From: Comamonadaceae bacterium OTU4NAUVB1
Lineage (GTDB): Bacteria > Pseudomonadota > Gammaproteobacteria > Burkholderiales > Burkholderiaceae_C
Length of the DNA stretch: 64,000 nt
NCBI GenBank assembly: GCA_024372625.1
Contig: CP099603.1
Location: 372,001-436,000, forward strand
Reading direction: 5' to 3'
The position numbers and the translations under genes were made by a program. Below the pieces are notes generated by a model. It was given only the letters and a program-made list of their open reading frames with translations, did not search any database and was not told the origin of the DNA. Positions within the stretch are counted from its first letter, which is position 1. Every line of letters starts with the position of its first letter. Shown one piece after another: positions 1 to 8,635 of this stretch.

Positions 1-790
1 CCCCCACGTCGGCCGGCTCCAGGTCACGCCGGCACTCGCGTTGAATGCCGTCAGACTGGACCCGACGTTCAGTCTCAATTACTACAAGCCGGTCTTCATG
101 CAGGCGATCCTGTCGACGCATGAACCGGCCTGCGACGCCGTCGCCTACCTCGACCCGGACGTGATCGTGAAATGCGCCTGGCGCGAGATCCAGGCGTGGT
201 TCGAGGAAGACGGCGTCGTGCTGGTCGAGGACATCAACGGGTCGCTCCCCTCCAACCACCGCAAGCGCCTCCTGTGGCGGCTGTATTTCGCGGGTCAGGG
301 CGAGACCCAGCGCCGCAGCCTCGAGCGCTACTACAACTCCGGCTTCGTGGGCGTGCGACGCTCGCACCTGCAATGCCTGCGCGCCTGGCAGCGCATCTGC
401 GAACGCATCGTCGCGGAAGTCGGCACCGCACGGCGCCAGCGCAAGGCGGGGGGACCGGACGACCTCTTCCATTCGACCGACGAGGACGCGCTCAACTTCG
501 CACTGACGCTGAGCGACGTCCGGCTCAACGCCTGCGGTCCGGAAGCGATGGATTTCGCTCCGGGCGGCCGTCACCTGTCGCATGCCATCGGCGCCGACAA
601 GCCCTGGCAGGGCCGGCACCTGCGCCGGGCCCTGCGGGGGCAGCCGCCGAGCATCGCCAGCCGCTGGTTCTACCGCTTCGCCGAAGGTCCCCTGGCGCCC
701 TTCTCCGCCCTGCGGCTGGCCCGCCGACGTGGCTCGCTCGCGCTCGCCATCGCCCTCGGACGCCTCTACCAGCGCCTGCGCACGGCCTGA
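1..790 (+). CDS. Putative glycosyltransferase, 3' part only
   Basis: The open frame runs in from the left edge without a stop, so the true start lies outside the window; the first in-frame start-like codon (TTG at 41) is probably internal. About 263 residues are visible. The segment A-Y-L-D-P-D-V resembles the DxD-type metal/nucleotide-sugar site of GT-A fold glycosyltransferases. The later Y-Y-N-S-G-F-V-G motif resembles the acceptor-side N-S-G segment of nucleotide-diphospho-sugar transferases. No signal peptide or membrane segment is visible. The C-terminus is Arg/Leu-rich. It converges on the Hsp70 gene, 41 bases away. The assignment rests on motif likeness only; the donor and acceptor sugars cannot be told. 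Confidence 0.5.
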   Translation, partial: PHVGRLQVTPALALNAVRLDPTFSLNYYKPVFMQAILSTHEPACDAVAYLDPDVIVKCAWREIQAWFEEDGVVLVEDINGSLPSNHRKRLLWRLYFAGQGETQRRSLERYYNSGFVGVRRSHLQCLRAWQRICERIVAEVGTARRQRKAGGPDDLFHSTDEDALNFALTLSDVRLNACGPEAMDFAPGGRHLSHAIGADKPWQGRHLRRALRGQPPSIASRWFYRFAEGPLAPFSALRLARRRGSLALAIALGRLYQRLRTA

Positions 791-831
791 CGTCGGCCCC
801 CCACGCGGACCGCCTCCGGCCGCCCGCCGCG

Positions 832-3657
832 TCAGCCGATCAGCCGCAACCCCGGCGGCAGCGATTCCCCGAACACGCCGCGTTCGCCGGCCTCGTCGAG
901 CACCACGACCTCGCGCACGCGTTCGCTCCAGGCCGGCGGCGCGCGATGGGCCTGGAGCCGGGCAACGACCCGTTCACGCACGTCGTGCGGCAGGTCGCGC
1001 ACCCGGTCTCCGCTCAGACGCGCCAGGTGCGCGGCGGCGGCGGCGGCGCCCTCGACCTGCTTCCAGTCGAGCGTCAGCACCACGTCGAGCCACGCCGCCG
1101 CGGTGTCCGCGGGCACCACGCCGTGCGCACTGCCGTAGAGCGGCGACCGGGCGCCGATGCGCCCGAGCGCCCACAGCGTCCAGACCGCCCCGGCCTGCGA
1201 CCCACGCCCGGCCGCCAGGCCCCGCACGCGCTCGAGCAGCCATTCGCCGATCTCCACCTTGTGCGCGACCGGCACGCGTTCGAGCGACGCGCCCAGACGC
1301 ACCATCTCGTCCCACGCGCCCGCCACGAAACCGGCCGGGCGCTCGACGATGCCCGCCTCGTCGCCCTGCAGGTTGAGCGCGAAGTCCTGCAGCAGGCGCT
1401 CCTGCGCGGCGGCGTCCAGGCCGCCCGCGATGCGACGCCAGAAGGTCCACCATTCCGCGCGCACCTGGCGGTCGTTGCCGTGCCGCACGCCGCGCTCGAA
1501 GAGCGGCCACAGCCGGTCGATCCGCCAGCCGTCCAGCGCATCGCCGAAGCCCGGCCGCAGGCACCAGCCCGCCAGGCTGAACCACAGGCGCTCGTGATCG
1601 GCCGAACGATGGCGCCCGCCGGCACGCTGCCACAGCGCGTCGTGGAGCGGCCGCAGCCACGCGGTCGGCCAGCGTTCGCGGCCGCCGAGGAAACTTTCGA
1701 GCCGGCCGCGCAGCTGCTTGACGTCGCGCGGACCGACCGACCGGTCGCGTGCGCCGAAGACGCGCTCGATGGCCTCGACCGCCTCGGGAAAACGCGGCGG
1801 TAGGGCCGACGAAGTCGCCCCCGGTGCCGCATCGGCGCGCAGTTCGAAGGCCAGCTGCCAGCGCTGCGCCGGGTCGTCGAGCGCGATGCACTGGACGTCG
1901 AGCGTGCCGACCTCGCTCAGCGTGGCGACCAGCGCCACCGCGATGGGACGCCGCGCCGCGCCCTCCTGCGCACGCACGACCGTGGCCACCGGCGGCAGCG
2001 GCTGCACCTCGCGCGCACCGAGTTCGACCAAGTCACCGGCGCGCGGGCGCACGCCGCCGGCGGCCCCGTCGGTGGTCGACACCAGATCGAAGCGGACCGG
2101 CTCGCCCACGCGCAGTTCGAAGCTGCGGCCTTCCAGGCGGACCTCGCGGCCTTCCTCGCTGCCCTGGGGCAGCACGCACACCGCGCGCGACCGGGACGCG
2201 TCCAGCGGCAGGAAGTAGCTGCGCGGCGATCCCCCGCCGATCCGGGGCGCCCGACCCCGCCGCGCCAGGGCGTACGCGACCGCGCCGCGCGCGACGGCCA
2301 CGTCCGGGTCGGCGTTGTGCAGCGAGCGGGGCGGCGCGCCACGCCAGTCGCCCAGCGTGGCCTGGAGCCGGGCGGCGATCGCCTCGGCGCGGAACACGCC
2401 GCCGTTGAGGAGCACGGCATCGGGCCAGCCGGCGTCCGCGTGTTCGCGCAGGAAACCGGCGACGTGGCGCGTGACGGCCGGGTCGCTGGCATAGGGCAGT
2501 CCGAAGGCGACCAGGCCGCCGGCGCGTCCGCGCCGCGGGCCGTCGTCGGCCTCGCCGCGCGGGAAGAAGCCGTCGACGACGATGCGCTCGACCTCCGCGC
2601 GCTCGAGCGTCGCCGAGCGGGCGGCGCCGATCAGGCGCGCGCCGGCGCCCAGCAGGGTGACCTGCATGCTGGCCGGCGCGTCGGCCGCCAGCAGCCGCTC
2701 CTTGGCATCGCGGCAACGCTCGACCAGTTGCGCCAGCTGGCCGGGCGACAGCCGGGCGCCGGTCGCGCCGGGCAGCCGGGATTCGGCCAGGTGCGCCAGC
2801 GCCAGGTCCATGTTGTCGCCGCCGAGCATCAGGTGGCGACCGACGGCGATGCGCGCCAGGCGGGGCGTGGCGCCGTCGTGCTCTACGCGCACCAGGCTCA
2901 GGTCGGTGGTGCCGCCGCCGACGTCGCACACCAGCACCAGCCGGGTGCCGGCCAGCGCGTCGGAGAGCGTGTCGCGGTGGCGGAACAGCCAGTCGTAGAG
3001 CGCGGCCTGCGGCTCCTCCAGCAGGCGCAGCCGGGGCAACCCGGCATCGCGCGCGGCCTCGACCGTCAACGAGCGCGCGGCATCGTCGAACGAGGCCGGG
3101 ACGGTCAGCACGACCTCCTGATCCTCGAGCGGCGCCGCCGGATGGCGGTGATTCCACGCCGCGCGCAGGTGCGCGAGGTAGCTCGCGCTGGCCTGCACGG
3201 GTGACACCCGGGCCACGTCCTCGCTGGCGCCCCAGGGCAGGATGGGCGCCAGCCGGTCGACCGCGCCGTGCGACAGCCAGCTCTTCGCGCTGGCGACCAG
3301 CCGGCCGGGGACCTGCCCCCCCAGTTGCCGTGCGAGGCGCCCGATCACCGCCCCGGCGACCGGGTCGTCCGGCGTCCAGGGCAGCGCGAGGTCGCCCTCC
3401 GCCAGCTCGCCCGGCGCCGGGTGGTAGCGCACCGACGGCAGCAGCGGCAGCGCCGCGACCTCGCCGGGCGCGACCAACTGGTCGATGTCGAACAGCCGGA
3501 TGGCCTCGGACCCGGCAGCATCCCCCAGCGGCGCGCAGGCGACCACGGTGTGCGTGGTGCCGAGGTCGATGCCGACCACCCAGGCGGCGCCACGGCCGCC
3601 GGCGGCGGCGCGCGGACCGGCCCGCTCAGGCGTGCGGCTGGCGCTCGCCGCGCACAT
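832..3657 (-). CDS. Hsp70 family protein with long C-terminal extension (DUF3731-type)
   Basis: A 941-residue DnaK-like ATPase. The phosphate-1 loop G-I-D-L-G-T-T-H lies near residues 29-36, the phosphate-2 segment D-V-G-G-G-T-T-D follows, and G-G-D-N-M-D-L-A is present, so the nucleotide-binding fold looks intact. The protein is about 300 residues longer than DnaK. Its C-terminal half is Arg/Trp/Leu-rich and does not look like the usual peptide-binding beta-sandwich and lid; it fits the DUF3731 extension found in this bacterial Hsp70 subfamily. The ATG at 3657 lies 32 bases inside the preceding Hsp70 gene, so the two are probably translationally coupled. No J-protein or GrpE gene is adjacent. 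The client and role are unknown. Confidence 0.85.
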   Translation of the reverse strand: MCAASASRTPERAGPRAAAGGRGAAWVVGIDLGTTHTVVACAPLGDAAGSEAIRLFDIDQLVAPGEVAALPLLPSVRYHPAPGELAEGDLALPWTPDDPVAGAVIGRLARQLGGQVPGRLVASAKSWLSHGAVDRLAPILPWGASEDVARVSPVQASASYLAHLRAAWNHRHPAAPLEDQEVVLTVPASFDDAARSLTVEAARDAGLPRLRLLEEPQAALYDWLFRHRDTLSDALAGTRLVLVCDVGGGTTDLSLVRVEHDGATPRLARIAVGRHLMLGGDNMDLALAHLAESRLPGATGARLSPGQLAQLVERCRDAKERLLAADAPASMQVTLLGAGARLIGAARSATLERAEVERIVVDGFFPRGEADDGPRRGRAGGLVAFGLPYASDPAVTRHVAGFLREHADAGWPDAVLLNGGVFRAEAIAARLQATLGDWRGAPPRSLHNADPDVAVARGAVAYALARRGRAPRIGGGSPRSYFLPLDASRSRAVCVLPQGSEEGREVRLEGRSFELRVGEPVRFDLVSTTDGAAGGVRPRAGDLVELGAREVQPLPPVATVVRAQEGAARRPIAVALVATLSEVGTLDVQCIALDDPAQRWQLAFELRADAAPGATSSALPPRFPEAVEAIERVFGARDRSVGPRDVKQLRGRLESFLGGRERWPTAWLRPLHDALWQRAGGRHRSADHERLWFSLAGWCLRPGFGDALDGWRIDRLWPLFERGVRHGNDRQVRAEWWTFWRRIAGGLDAAAQERLLQDFALNLQGDEAGIVERPAGFVAGAWDEMVRLGASLERVPVAHKVEIGEWLLERVRGLAAGRGSQAGAVWTLWALGRIGARSPLYGSAHGVVPADTAAAWLDVVLTLDWKQVEGAAAAAAHLARLSGDRVRDLPHDVRERVVARLQAHRAPPAWSERVREVVVLDEAGERGVFGESLPPGLRLIG

Positions 3658-5500
3658 CGAACTCGATCTTCCAGCGGTCGCCGCCCGTGCGCGGCACGGC
3701 GACGAGTTCGAGCGTGCCCGACTCGCTCACGCGGGCGGCCAGCCGCACCGGCACCACGTCGCCGGCCTGACGGCCCTCGGTGGGGAGCGTGGCGGAGATG
3801 GCCGGAAGTTCCTGCATTTCCTCCGGCGCCCAGAAACCCAGCATCGTCCCGACGGTGTCGTGGCGACGCACCGACGAGGCGAAGAAACGGAAGTCCACCG
3901 GCTCGCCGACCACCAGGCCGAGCTCGAGCCCGGGCACCTCGGCCTCCGTGCCCTCCTCCATGCCGAACGGCGCCAGGCACAGCGCCTCCACCGGCGGCGC
4001 CATGCCGGGCACGGCGGGCATCGACGATTCGACGCCGACGTAGTAGGCGAAGGCGGTGCCGCCACGGATGCGCACGCCGCGGCCCTGGCGCACGTAGCCG
4101 TAGTAGGCGGCGCCGCGCGCCACGGCGAGGTCGAGGTCGGCGCCGGCCAGCGTGCGCGCCGGGGCCGCGCCCTCGGCGGCGAGCCAGCCGTCGAGCGTGC
4201 GCGACAGGCGATCGGCCAGCAGCGTCGACTTGAAGACTCCGCCGTTGAACAGCACGGCGGTCGGATGCAGGAAAGTGGCGTCGGGCGCGCGGTCGGCGAA
4301 GTCCGCCAGCTCCGCCAGGGCGCCGCGCTGGCGGCCGAGGAAGGCCGCCAGGTGGCGCGTGACCGCCGCGTCCTGCGCATAGGGCAGGCCCAGCTGCGCG
4401 AGGCCGGCGCGCACCCGGGCGACCGGCCGGGCGGCCGCGTCGACCGCCGGGAAGAAGCCGTCGACGATGACCGCCGCGACCTCCTCGGCGGTGAGTTCGG
4501 TGCGGATCGAGCCGCCGATGAGCCGGCTGCCCCGGCTGGGCACGACGATGGGCTGCGCCTCGATCGGGCCGCCGTCCGCGCCCGCGTCGCCGGCCGCGCC
4601 GAGGAGCTTTTCCTTGGCCGTGCGGCAGGCGTAGGTCAGCGCGCGCAACTGCCAGGCGTCCAGCGTGGTGCCGGCAGCGGCGAGCTTGCGCGCCACGCCG
4701 TGCGCGAGGGCCAGGTCCATGTTGTCGCCGCCCAGCAGGATGTGCTCGCCCACCGCCACACGGTGCAGTTCGAGGTTCCCCTCGCGTTCGAGCACGGCGA
4801 TGAGCGAGAAGTCGCTGGTGCCGCCGCCGACGTCGACCACCAGGATCACGTCGCCCGTGCGCACCTGCTGGCGCCAGCCGCCGCCGCTGGCCTCGATCCA
4901 GCTGTAGAGCGCCGACTGCGGCTCCTCCAGCAGCGTGAGGGCGCGGCAGCCGGCGTTGCGCGCGGCCTCGACCGTGAGTTCGCGCGCGGCGGGATCGAAC
5001 GACGCGGGGATCGTCACCGTCACGTCCTGCTCGGCGAAGGGTGCGTCCGGATGGGCATGGTCCCAGGCGCTGCGCACGTGCTCGAGGTAGCGCGTGGAGG
5101 CGTCGAGCGGCGACACGCGCTCGACCTCGGGCGGCGCGTCGTGCGGCAGGATCGCCGCGCGGCGGTCCACGCCGGGATGGCACAGCCAGCTCTTGGCGCT
5201 GGCGACCAGGCGGATCGGCGTCGTCGCGCCGCGCGCCCGTGCCAGCTCGCCGACCACCGGCGCGCCCTCGGCCGCCCAGGGCAGCGCGCGGTCGCCGGGC
5301 GCCAGCTCGTCGGCGTGCGGCAGGTACAGGAACGACGGCAGCAGCGCCAGGGCCTCGACGGCACCGGGCGCGGTCAGCTGAGGGATCGCCAGGGTGCCGT
5401 GGACGGTGGCTTCGCCGTCGCTGCCGGCGATGTCGACCCAGGCCAGCGCGCTGTGCGTGGTGCCCAGGTCGATGCCGATCGCGTAGCGCGGCGCGCTCAC
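3626..5500 (-). CDS. Hsp70 family protein (second, shorter paralogue)
   Basis: A 624-residue DnaK-like ATPase starting at a GTG. It has G-I-D-L-G-T-T-H at residues 9-16, D-V-G-G-G-T-S-D-F, G-G-D-N-M-D-L-A and a late actin-fold segment with F-N-G-G-V-F-K. Its size is close to DnaK (about 640), but the C-terminal part is divergent and lacks a recognisable lid or an EEVD-like tail. I chose the GTG at 5500 because it overlaps the TGA of the DUF2760 gene in a GTGA junction and places the phosphate loop at the expected position; the open frame continues upstream only as a shadow. It forms a three-gene overlapping unit with DUF2760 and the longer Hsp70. Chaperone-type ATPase activity is a family inference. 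Confidence 0.87.
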   Translation of the reverse strand: MSAPRYAIGIDLGTTHSALAWVDIAGSDGEATVHGTLAIPQLTAPGAVEALALLPSFLYLPHADELAPGDRALPWAAEGAPVVGELARARGATTPIRLVASAKSWLCHPGVDRRAAILPHDAPPEVERVSPLDASTRYLEHVRSAWDHAHPDAPFAEQDVTVTIPASFDPAARELTVEAARNAGCRALTLLEEPQSALYSWIEASGGGWRQQVRTGDVILVVDVGGGTSDFSLIAVLEREGNLELHRVAVGEHILLGGDNMDLALAHGVARKLAAAGTTLDAWQLRALTYACRTAKEKLLGAAGDAGADGGPIEAQPIVVPSRGSRLIGGSIRTELTAEEVAAVIVDGFFPAVDAAARPVARVRAGLAQLGLPYAQDAAVTRHLAAFLGRQRGALAELADFADRAPDATFLHPTAVLFNGGVFKSTLLADRLSRTLDGWLAAEGAAPARTLAGADLDLAVARGAAYYGYVRQGRGVRIRGGTAFAYYVGVESSMPAVPGMAPPVEALCLAPFGMEEGTEAEVPGLELGLVVGEPVDFRFFASSVRRHDTVGTMLGFWAPEEMQELPAISATLPTEGRQAGDVVPVRLAARVSESGTLELVAVPRTGGDRWKIEFDVRGERQPHA

Positions 5501-6114
5501 AGCTCGACCTCGGCGGGGGCGACGATGCGCGCGTCGTGTCGCTCGGCCAGGCGCGGCAGGCGCACCTCGGTCGCGCGCCAGCCACGGTGCGCCAGGACAC
5601 CCGTGAACGGCGGCTGGCCGACCACGTTGCCGGTCACGCGCACGGCGGCGGCGTCGAAGCCCGGCGCCAGCGTGACGCGGGCGCCCTCGGCCTCGTCGCG
5701 CACCGGCACCAGCGTGAAATGCTCGCGCAGCACGCGGGCGCAGCCTTCGTGCACGAGGCGGGCGGCGGCGCCGATCTGCGCGTCGGCATAGGCCCCGAGG
5801 TCCTCGCCGACGAAGTCGATCAGGCGCGCGTCGCGCTGCAGCAGTGCCAGCAGCTGCAGGGCGGCGTCGGGGCCGTTTTCCTTCAGCACCGGCGCCGGCG
5901 GCGGTGCCTTGGCCACCACCGGCGCGGGCGCCGGGGCGGCGGCCGGCGCGGGCGCGGGGGCCGTCGGCGCGACGGCGCCGTCGCGCAGCGCGGCATAGCG
6001 CGCGGCCAGGCCGCCGTTGGCCATCAGGGTGAAGAGCGCGCCGAAGGCGAGCGGGATGCGACGCAGCAGCGAGAGCTGGGCGCCGTCGGTGGAATTGGAT
6101 TGCGGGCTGTTCAT
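5497..6114 (-). CDS. DUF2760 domain protein
   Basis: A 205-residue protein. An N-terminal hydrophobic stretch (about residues 17-35) could anchor it in the membrane, followed by an Ala/Pro-rich linker (about 48-78). A conserved C-terminal domain contains L-L-A-L-L-Q-R-D-A-R-L-I-D-F and ends with an A-H-R-G-W-R segment and A-P-A-E-V-E-L. This pattern matches DUF2760, a family repeatedly found beside paired Hsp70 genes in beta- and gammaproteobacteria. Its TGA overlaps the GTG of the next Hsp70 gene (GTGA at 5497-5500). The likely role is a membrane-linked partner or adaptor of the two Hsp70 proteins; this is inference from the constant neighbourhood, and no biochemical function is known to me. 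Confidence 0.8.
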   Translation of the reverse strand: MNSPQSNSTDGAQLSLLRRIPLAFGALFTLMANGGLAARYAALRDGAVAPTAPAPAPAAAPAPAPVVAKAPPPAPVLKENGPDAALQLLALLQRDARLIDFVGEDLGAYADAQIGAAARLVHEGCARVLREHFTLVPVRDEAEGARVTLAPGFDAAAVRVTGNVVGQPPFTGVLAHRGWRATEVRLPRLAERHDARIVAPAEVEL

Positions 6115-6295
6115 TCGTTGCTCCAGATCGGCCGCTCGGGCGACCGTCGTCGGGATGGCCGATGCGCGGTTCGAGGCGCGGGCGCGGAGGTGCGCGGCCG
6201 GCCCGGGACGCGGGATCGCCAGGGATGGGATGCGGCGCCGCAGTGTAAGTGAGGCCCGGAAGTCCTCCGCGGCCCATGGGCGTCCCTGCGCCGCC

Positions 6296-7324
6296 CTAGT
6301 CGATGCGGATCAGCCAGGTGAGCGAGCCGAACATCTGCCGGCCGCTGCTGGAGACCAGCGGGTCGGTCGTGCGGACCGCGAACGTCACCGACGAGCGCTC
6401 CCACCCGTAGGCCAGGCCCAGGGTGGCGGCCGTGCGTTCACGGCGCAGGCCCGCCTCGTCGCGCAGGCCGGCGTGGTACAGGACCCGGTCGGCCGACACG
6501 CCGGCGAAGACGAACCAGCCCGCGCCGACGACGAAGGGGTCGGTGCTGTAGCCGTTGACCACCGCCGCCGGGAAGCTGCGCGACAGGCCGGTGCCGTAGC
6601 GCAGCAGCAGGCTCGCGCCGAGCGAGCTTTCCAGGTTGCCCAGCGCACCGCCGGCCTGGAGGATCGCATCGGCACCGGCCGTCCCGGACGATCCCGGCGC
6701 GCGCGCGAAGCGCCAGGCGCGGGCACGCTCCAGGCCGACCAGCGGACGGCTGGAGACCTGCGTGTCCCAGCCCTGCGGCGCGGTCGAACCCGTCAGGCGG
6801 TGGATGGCGCGCTGCACCTGCTCGGCGCCGGAGGCCGGACCGATCAGGCCGAGGCTGAAGGCGGCGACATCGGCCGTGTCGCCCTGCCGCGCGACCTGCG
6901 CCGATCGCAGCACCAGGAAGCCGGCGTAGGGCGCGTCGGCGGGGTCGGGCACGCGGCGCGCGATGTCCTTCGGCGTCACGATGCCCTGGCCGAAGGAGGT
7001 CGCGGCCAGCGTCGCGTGCGAAAGCCCGAGCACCGAGGCGAGCGGACCGACGAGCAGGCCCGGTGCGATGCGTTCCTCGTCCGCCGACGCGACGCGGACG
7101 CTCGAGAGGTAGATGCCGTTGGTGTAGCCGCCGCCGTCGCGGCCCAGGAACAGATCATTCTGGAACAGCAGCGCGCCGTAACGCGCTTCAGCCAGGGCGG
7201 AGGGCGCCAGCGCCGTGGCCAGCAGACCGAGCGCGGCCAGCGCCCAGGGGCGCCGGCCGCCGGTGCAAAGGCGCCGGGCCGGGGCGCGCGCAGAGGCGGG
7301 TGGGAATTCGGTCGGTACTTCCAT
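6296..7324 (-). CDS. LpxR-like outer-membrane lipid A deacylase family (DUF2219)
   Basis: About 342 residues, with a cleavable-looking signal (A-L-G-L-L-A-T-A-L-A-P-S-A-L-A) and then a beta-barrel-like sequence ending in the outer-membrane style W-L-I-R-I-D. The family's N-D pair (F-Q-N-D-L-F) and the Y-T-N-G-I segment near the mature N-terminus are present. So is the His of the R-A-I-H-R-L-T-G segment that aligns with catalytic His122 of Salmonella LpxR. The residue matching Glu128 is Thr, and the downstream G-W-D-T-Q-V-S-S-R-P lacks the acidic pair common in relatives. LpxR removes the 3'-acyloxyacyl chain of lipid A; whether this copy is active is uncertain. A TTG 12 bases upstream of the chosen ATG is an alternative start. 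Confidence 0.72.
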   Translation of the reverse strand: MEVPTEFPPASARAPARRLCTGGRRPWALAALGLLATALAPSALAEARYGALLFQNDLFLGRDGGGYTNGIYLSSVRVASADEERIAPGLLVGPLASVLGLSHATLAATSFGQGIVTPKDIARRVPDPADAPYAGFLVLRSAQVARQGDTADVAAFSLGLIGPASGAEQVQRAIHRLTGSTAPQGWDTQVSSRPLVGLERARAWRFARAPGSSGTAGADAILQAGGALGNLESSLGASLLLRYGTGLSRSFPAAVVNGYSTDPFVVGAGWFVFAGVSADRVLYHAGLRDEAGLRRERTAATLGLAYGWERSSVTFAVRTTDPLVSSSGRQMFGSLTWLIRID

Positions 7325-7336
7325 TCGTTCGCGCAA

Positions 7337-7689
7337 GAAAAAAGCGTGCCGGGACGCGGATCGACGAGCCTACCTCGACGCACGCGGCCAGGGCCGCGCG
7401 GGGATGTTCGCGGGCACGCGGCGCCTCATCGTGGTGCTCTGACGCGTCGCCGGCGCCCGGGACGCCCCATCGCGAGACGACGCACGCGGCCGCGGCGCGT
7501 CGGTGCAAGTCGCCGGCGGGCGGTGGACGTCGCCGGGCCGCACGCCCGTCCACCAAGCACATCCCGGCCTGGCACGCAATGTGCTAATACCCTTGTCGAA
7601 TATTCCCGATATCTCATTAATATATTTGCAGACCGTGTCGGCGTGCCGGCCCGGCCGCTTCCACTCCCCGTTCCGTCCCAGGAGAAATC
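7337..7689. other. Divergent intergenic region with an AT-rich island
   Basis: This is the roughly 350-base gap between the LpxR-like gene and the DapA-family gene, which point away from each other. Most of it is as GC-rich as the genes, but 7571-7640 is markedly AT-rich and holds the palindromes GAATATTC (7598-7605) and GATATC (7609-7614) and an ATTAATATATT run. It is the natural place for the promoter and operator of the downstream catabolic/TRAP operon. I could not assign a convincing -35/-10 pair. A ribosome-binding AGGAGA lies at 7680-7685. No gene is visible inside. Confidence 0.45.
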
Positions 7690-8604
7690 ATGAATCCGAC
7701 CCGCTGGCAAGGCATCTTCCCCGCCATCACCACCAAGTTCCACGCCGACGAGCGCATCGACGCGGAGGGCACCGCGCGCCACATCGACTTCCAGATCCGC
7801 AACGGCATCCACGGCCTGGTCACCTGCGGCTCCCTGGGCGAGGCGAGCACGCTGTCCCTCGAGGAGAAGCTCACCGTCGCCGAGATCGCCCTGGAGGCCG
7901 CCGACGGGCGCATCCCCGTGCTGGCCAACGTCTCGGAGACGCGCACCACCGAGGCCCTGCGCTACATCGAGCGCGCCAACGCCCTGGGCGTGGCCGGCTT
8001 CATGGTCATGCCCTCGGTGATCTACGTGGCCGACGCGCGCGAGGCCATGGCCAACGTGCGCGCCATGGCCCAGGCCGCCCAGCAGCCTCTGATGGTCTAC
8101 AACAACCCCGTGGCCTACCGCGTGGACTTGAAGCCCGAGCACATGCTCGAGCTGGCCGACTGCGAGTGGATCGTGGCCATCAAGGAGAGCACCGACAACG
8201 TGCGCCGCATCACCGACCTCAGGAACCTCCTGGGCACGCGCTACCAGATCTTCTGCGGCGTGGACGACCTCGCCTACGAGGCCCTCGCCCTGGGCGCGGA
8301 CGGCCTGCTCGCCGGGGTGGGCTGCGCCTTCCCGCGCGAGACCGTCGCGCTCTACGACCTCATGAAGGCGAACCGCTTCGCCGAGGCGCTCGCGCTCTAC
8401 CAGTGGATGACCCCGATGCTGCACCTGGACGTCTCCACCAAGCTGGTGCAGAACCTCAAGCTCATCGACGTGCTCGCCGGCGTGGGCTCCGAGCACATGC
8501 GCAAACCCCGACTGCCCCTGGTGGGCGAGGAGCGCGCCTTCGTCGAGGCCGTCGTCAGGAAAGCGCTCGACGCCCGGCCGCAGCAGTTCCGCTCGGTCGA
8601 CTGA
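7690..8604 (+). CDS. DapA-superfamily class I aldolase/dehydratase
   Basis: A 304-residue (beta/alpha)8 enzyme of the dihydrodipicolinate synthase/N-acetylneuraminate lyase superfamily. The Schiff-base Lys is K165 in V-A-I-K-E-S-T, the catalytic Tyr is Y137 in V-Y-N-N-P, and the carboxylate-binding loop is G-S-L-G-E at residues 47-51 (GTTGE in DapA). The ATG follows AGGAGA by four bases. The gene heads a run with a TRAP transporter and a GntR regulator, so it is more likely catabolic (a 2-keto acid or sugar-acid aldolase or dehydratase acting on the TRAP substrate) than a lysine-biosynthetic DapA. The exact substrate cannot be read from the sequence. Confidence 0.8.
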   Translation: MNPTRWQGIFPAITTKFHADERIDAEGTARHIDFQIRNGIHGLVTCGSLGEASTLSLEEKLTVAEIALEAADGRIPVLANVSETRTTEALRYIERANALGVAGFMVMPSVIYVADAREAMANVRAMAQAAQQPLMVYNNPVAYRVDLKPEHMLELADCEWIVAIKESTDNVRRITDLRNLLGTRYQIFCGVDDLAYEALALGADGLLAGVGCAFPRETVALYDLMKANRFAEALALYQWMTPMLHLDVSTKLVQNLKLIDVLAGVGSEHMRKPRLPLVGEERAFVEAVVRKALDARPQQFRSVD

Positions 8605-8635
8605 GCGCCCCTTCCACCCGACGAAGTCCGCCGCC

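Noticed and set aside
832..1803. Long open frames opposite the Hsp70 and other genes (for example 172-1803 plus)
   Set aside because: They are shadows produced by high GC content; their translations are Arg/Ala/Pro/Gly-rich and match no family, while the opposite strand encodes clear proteins.
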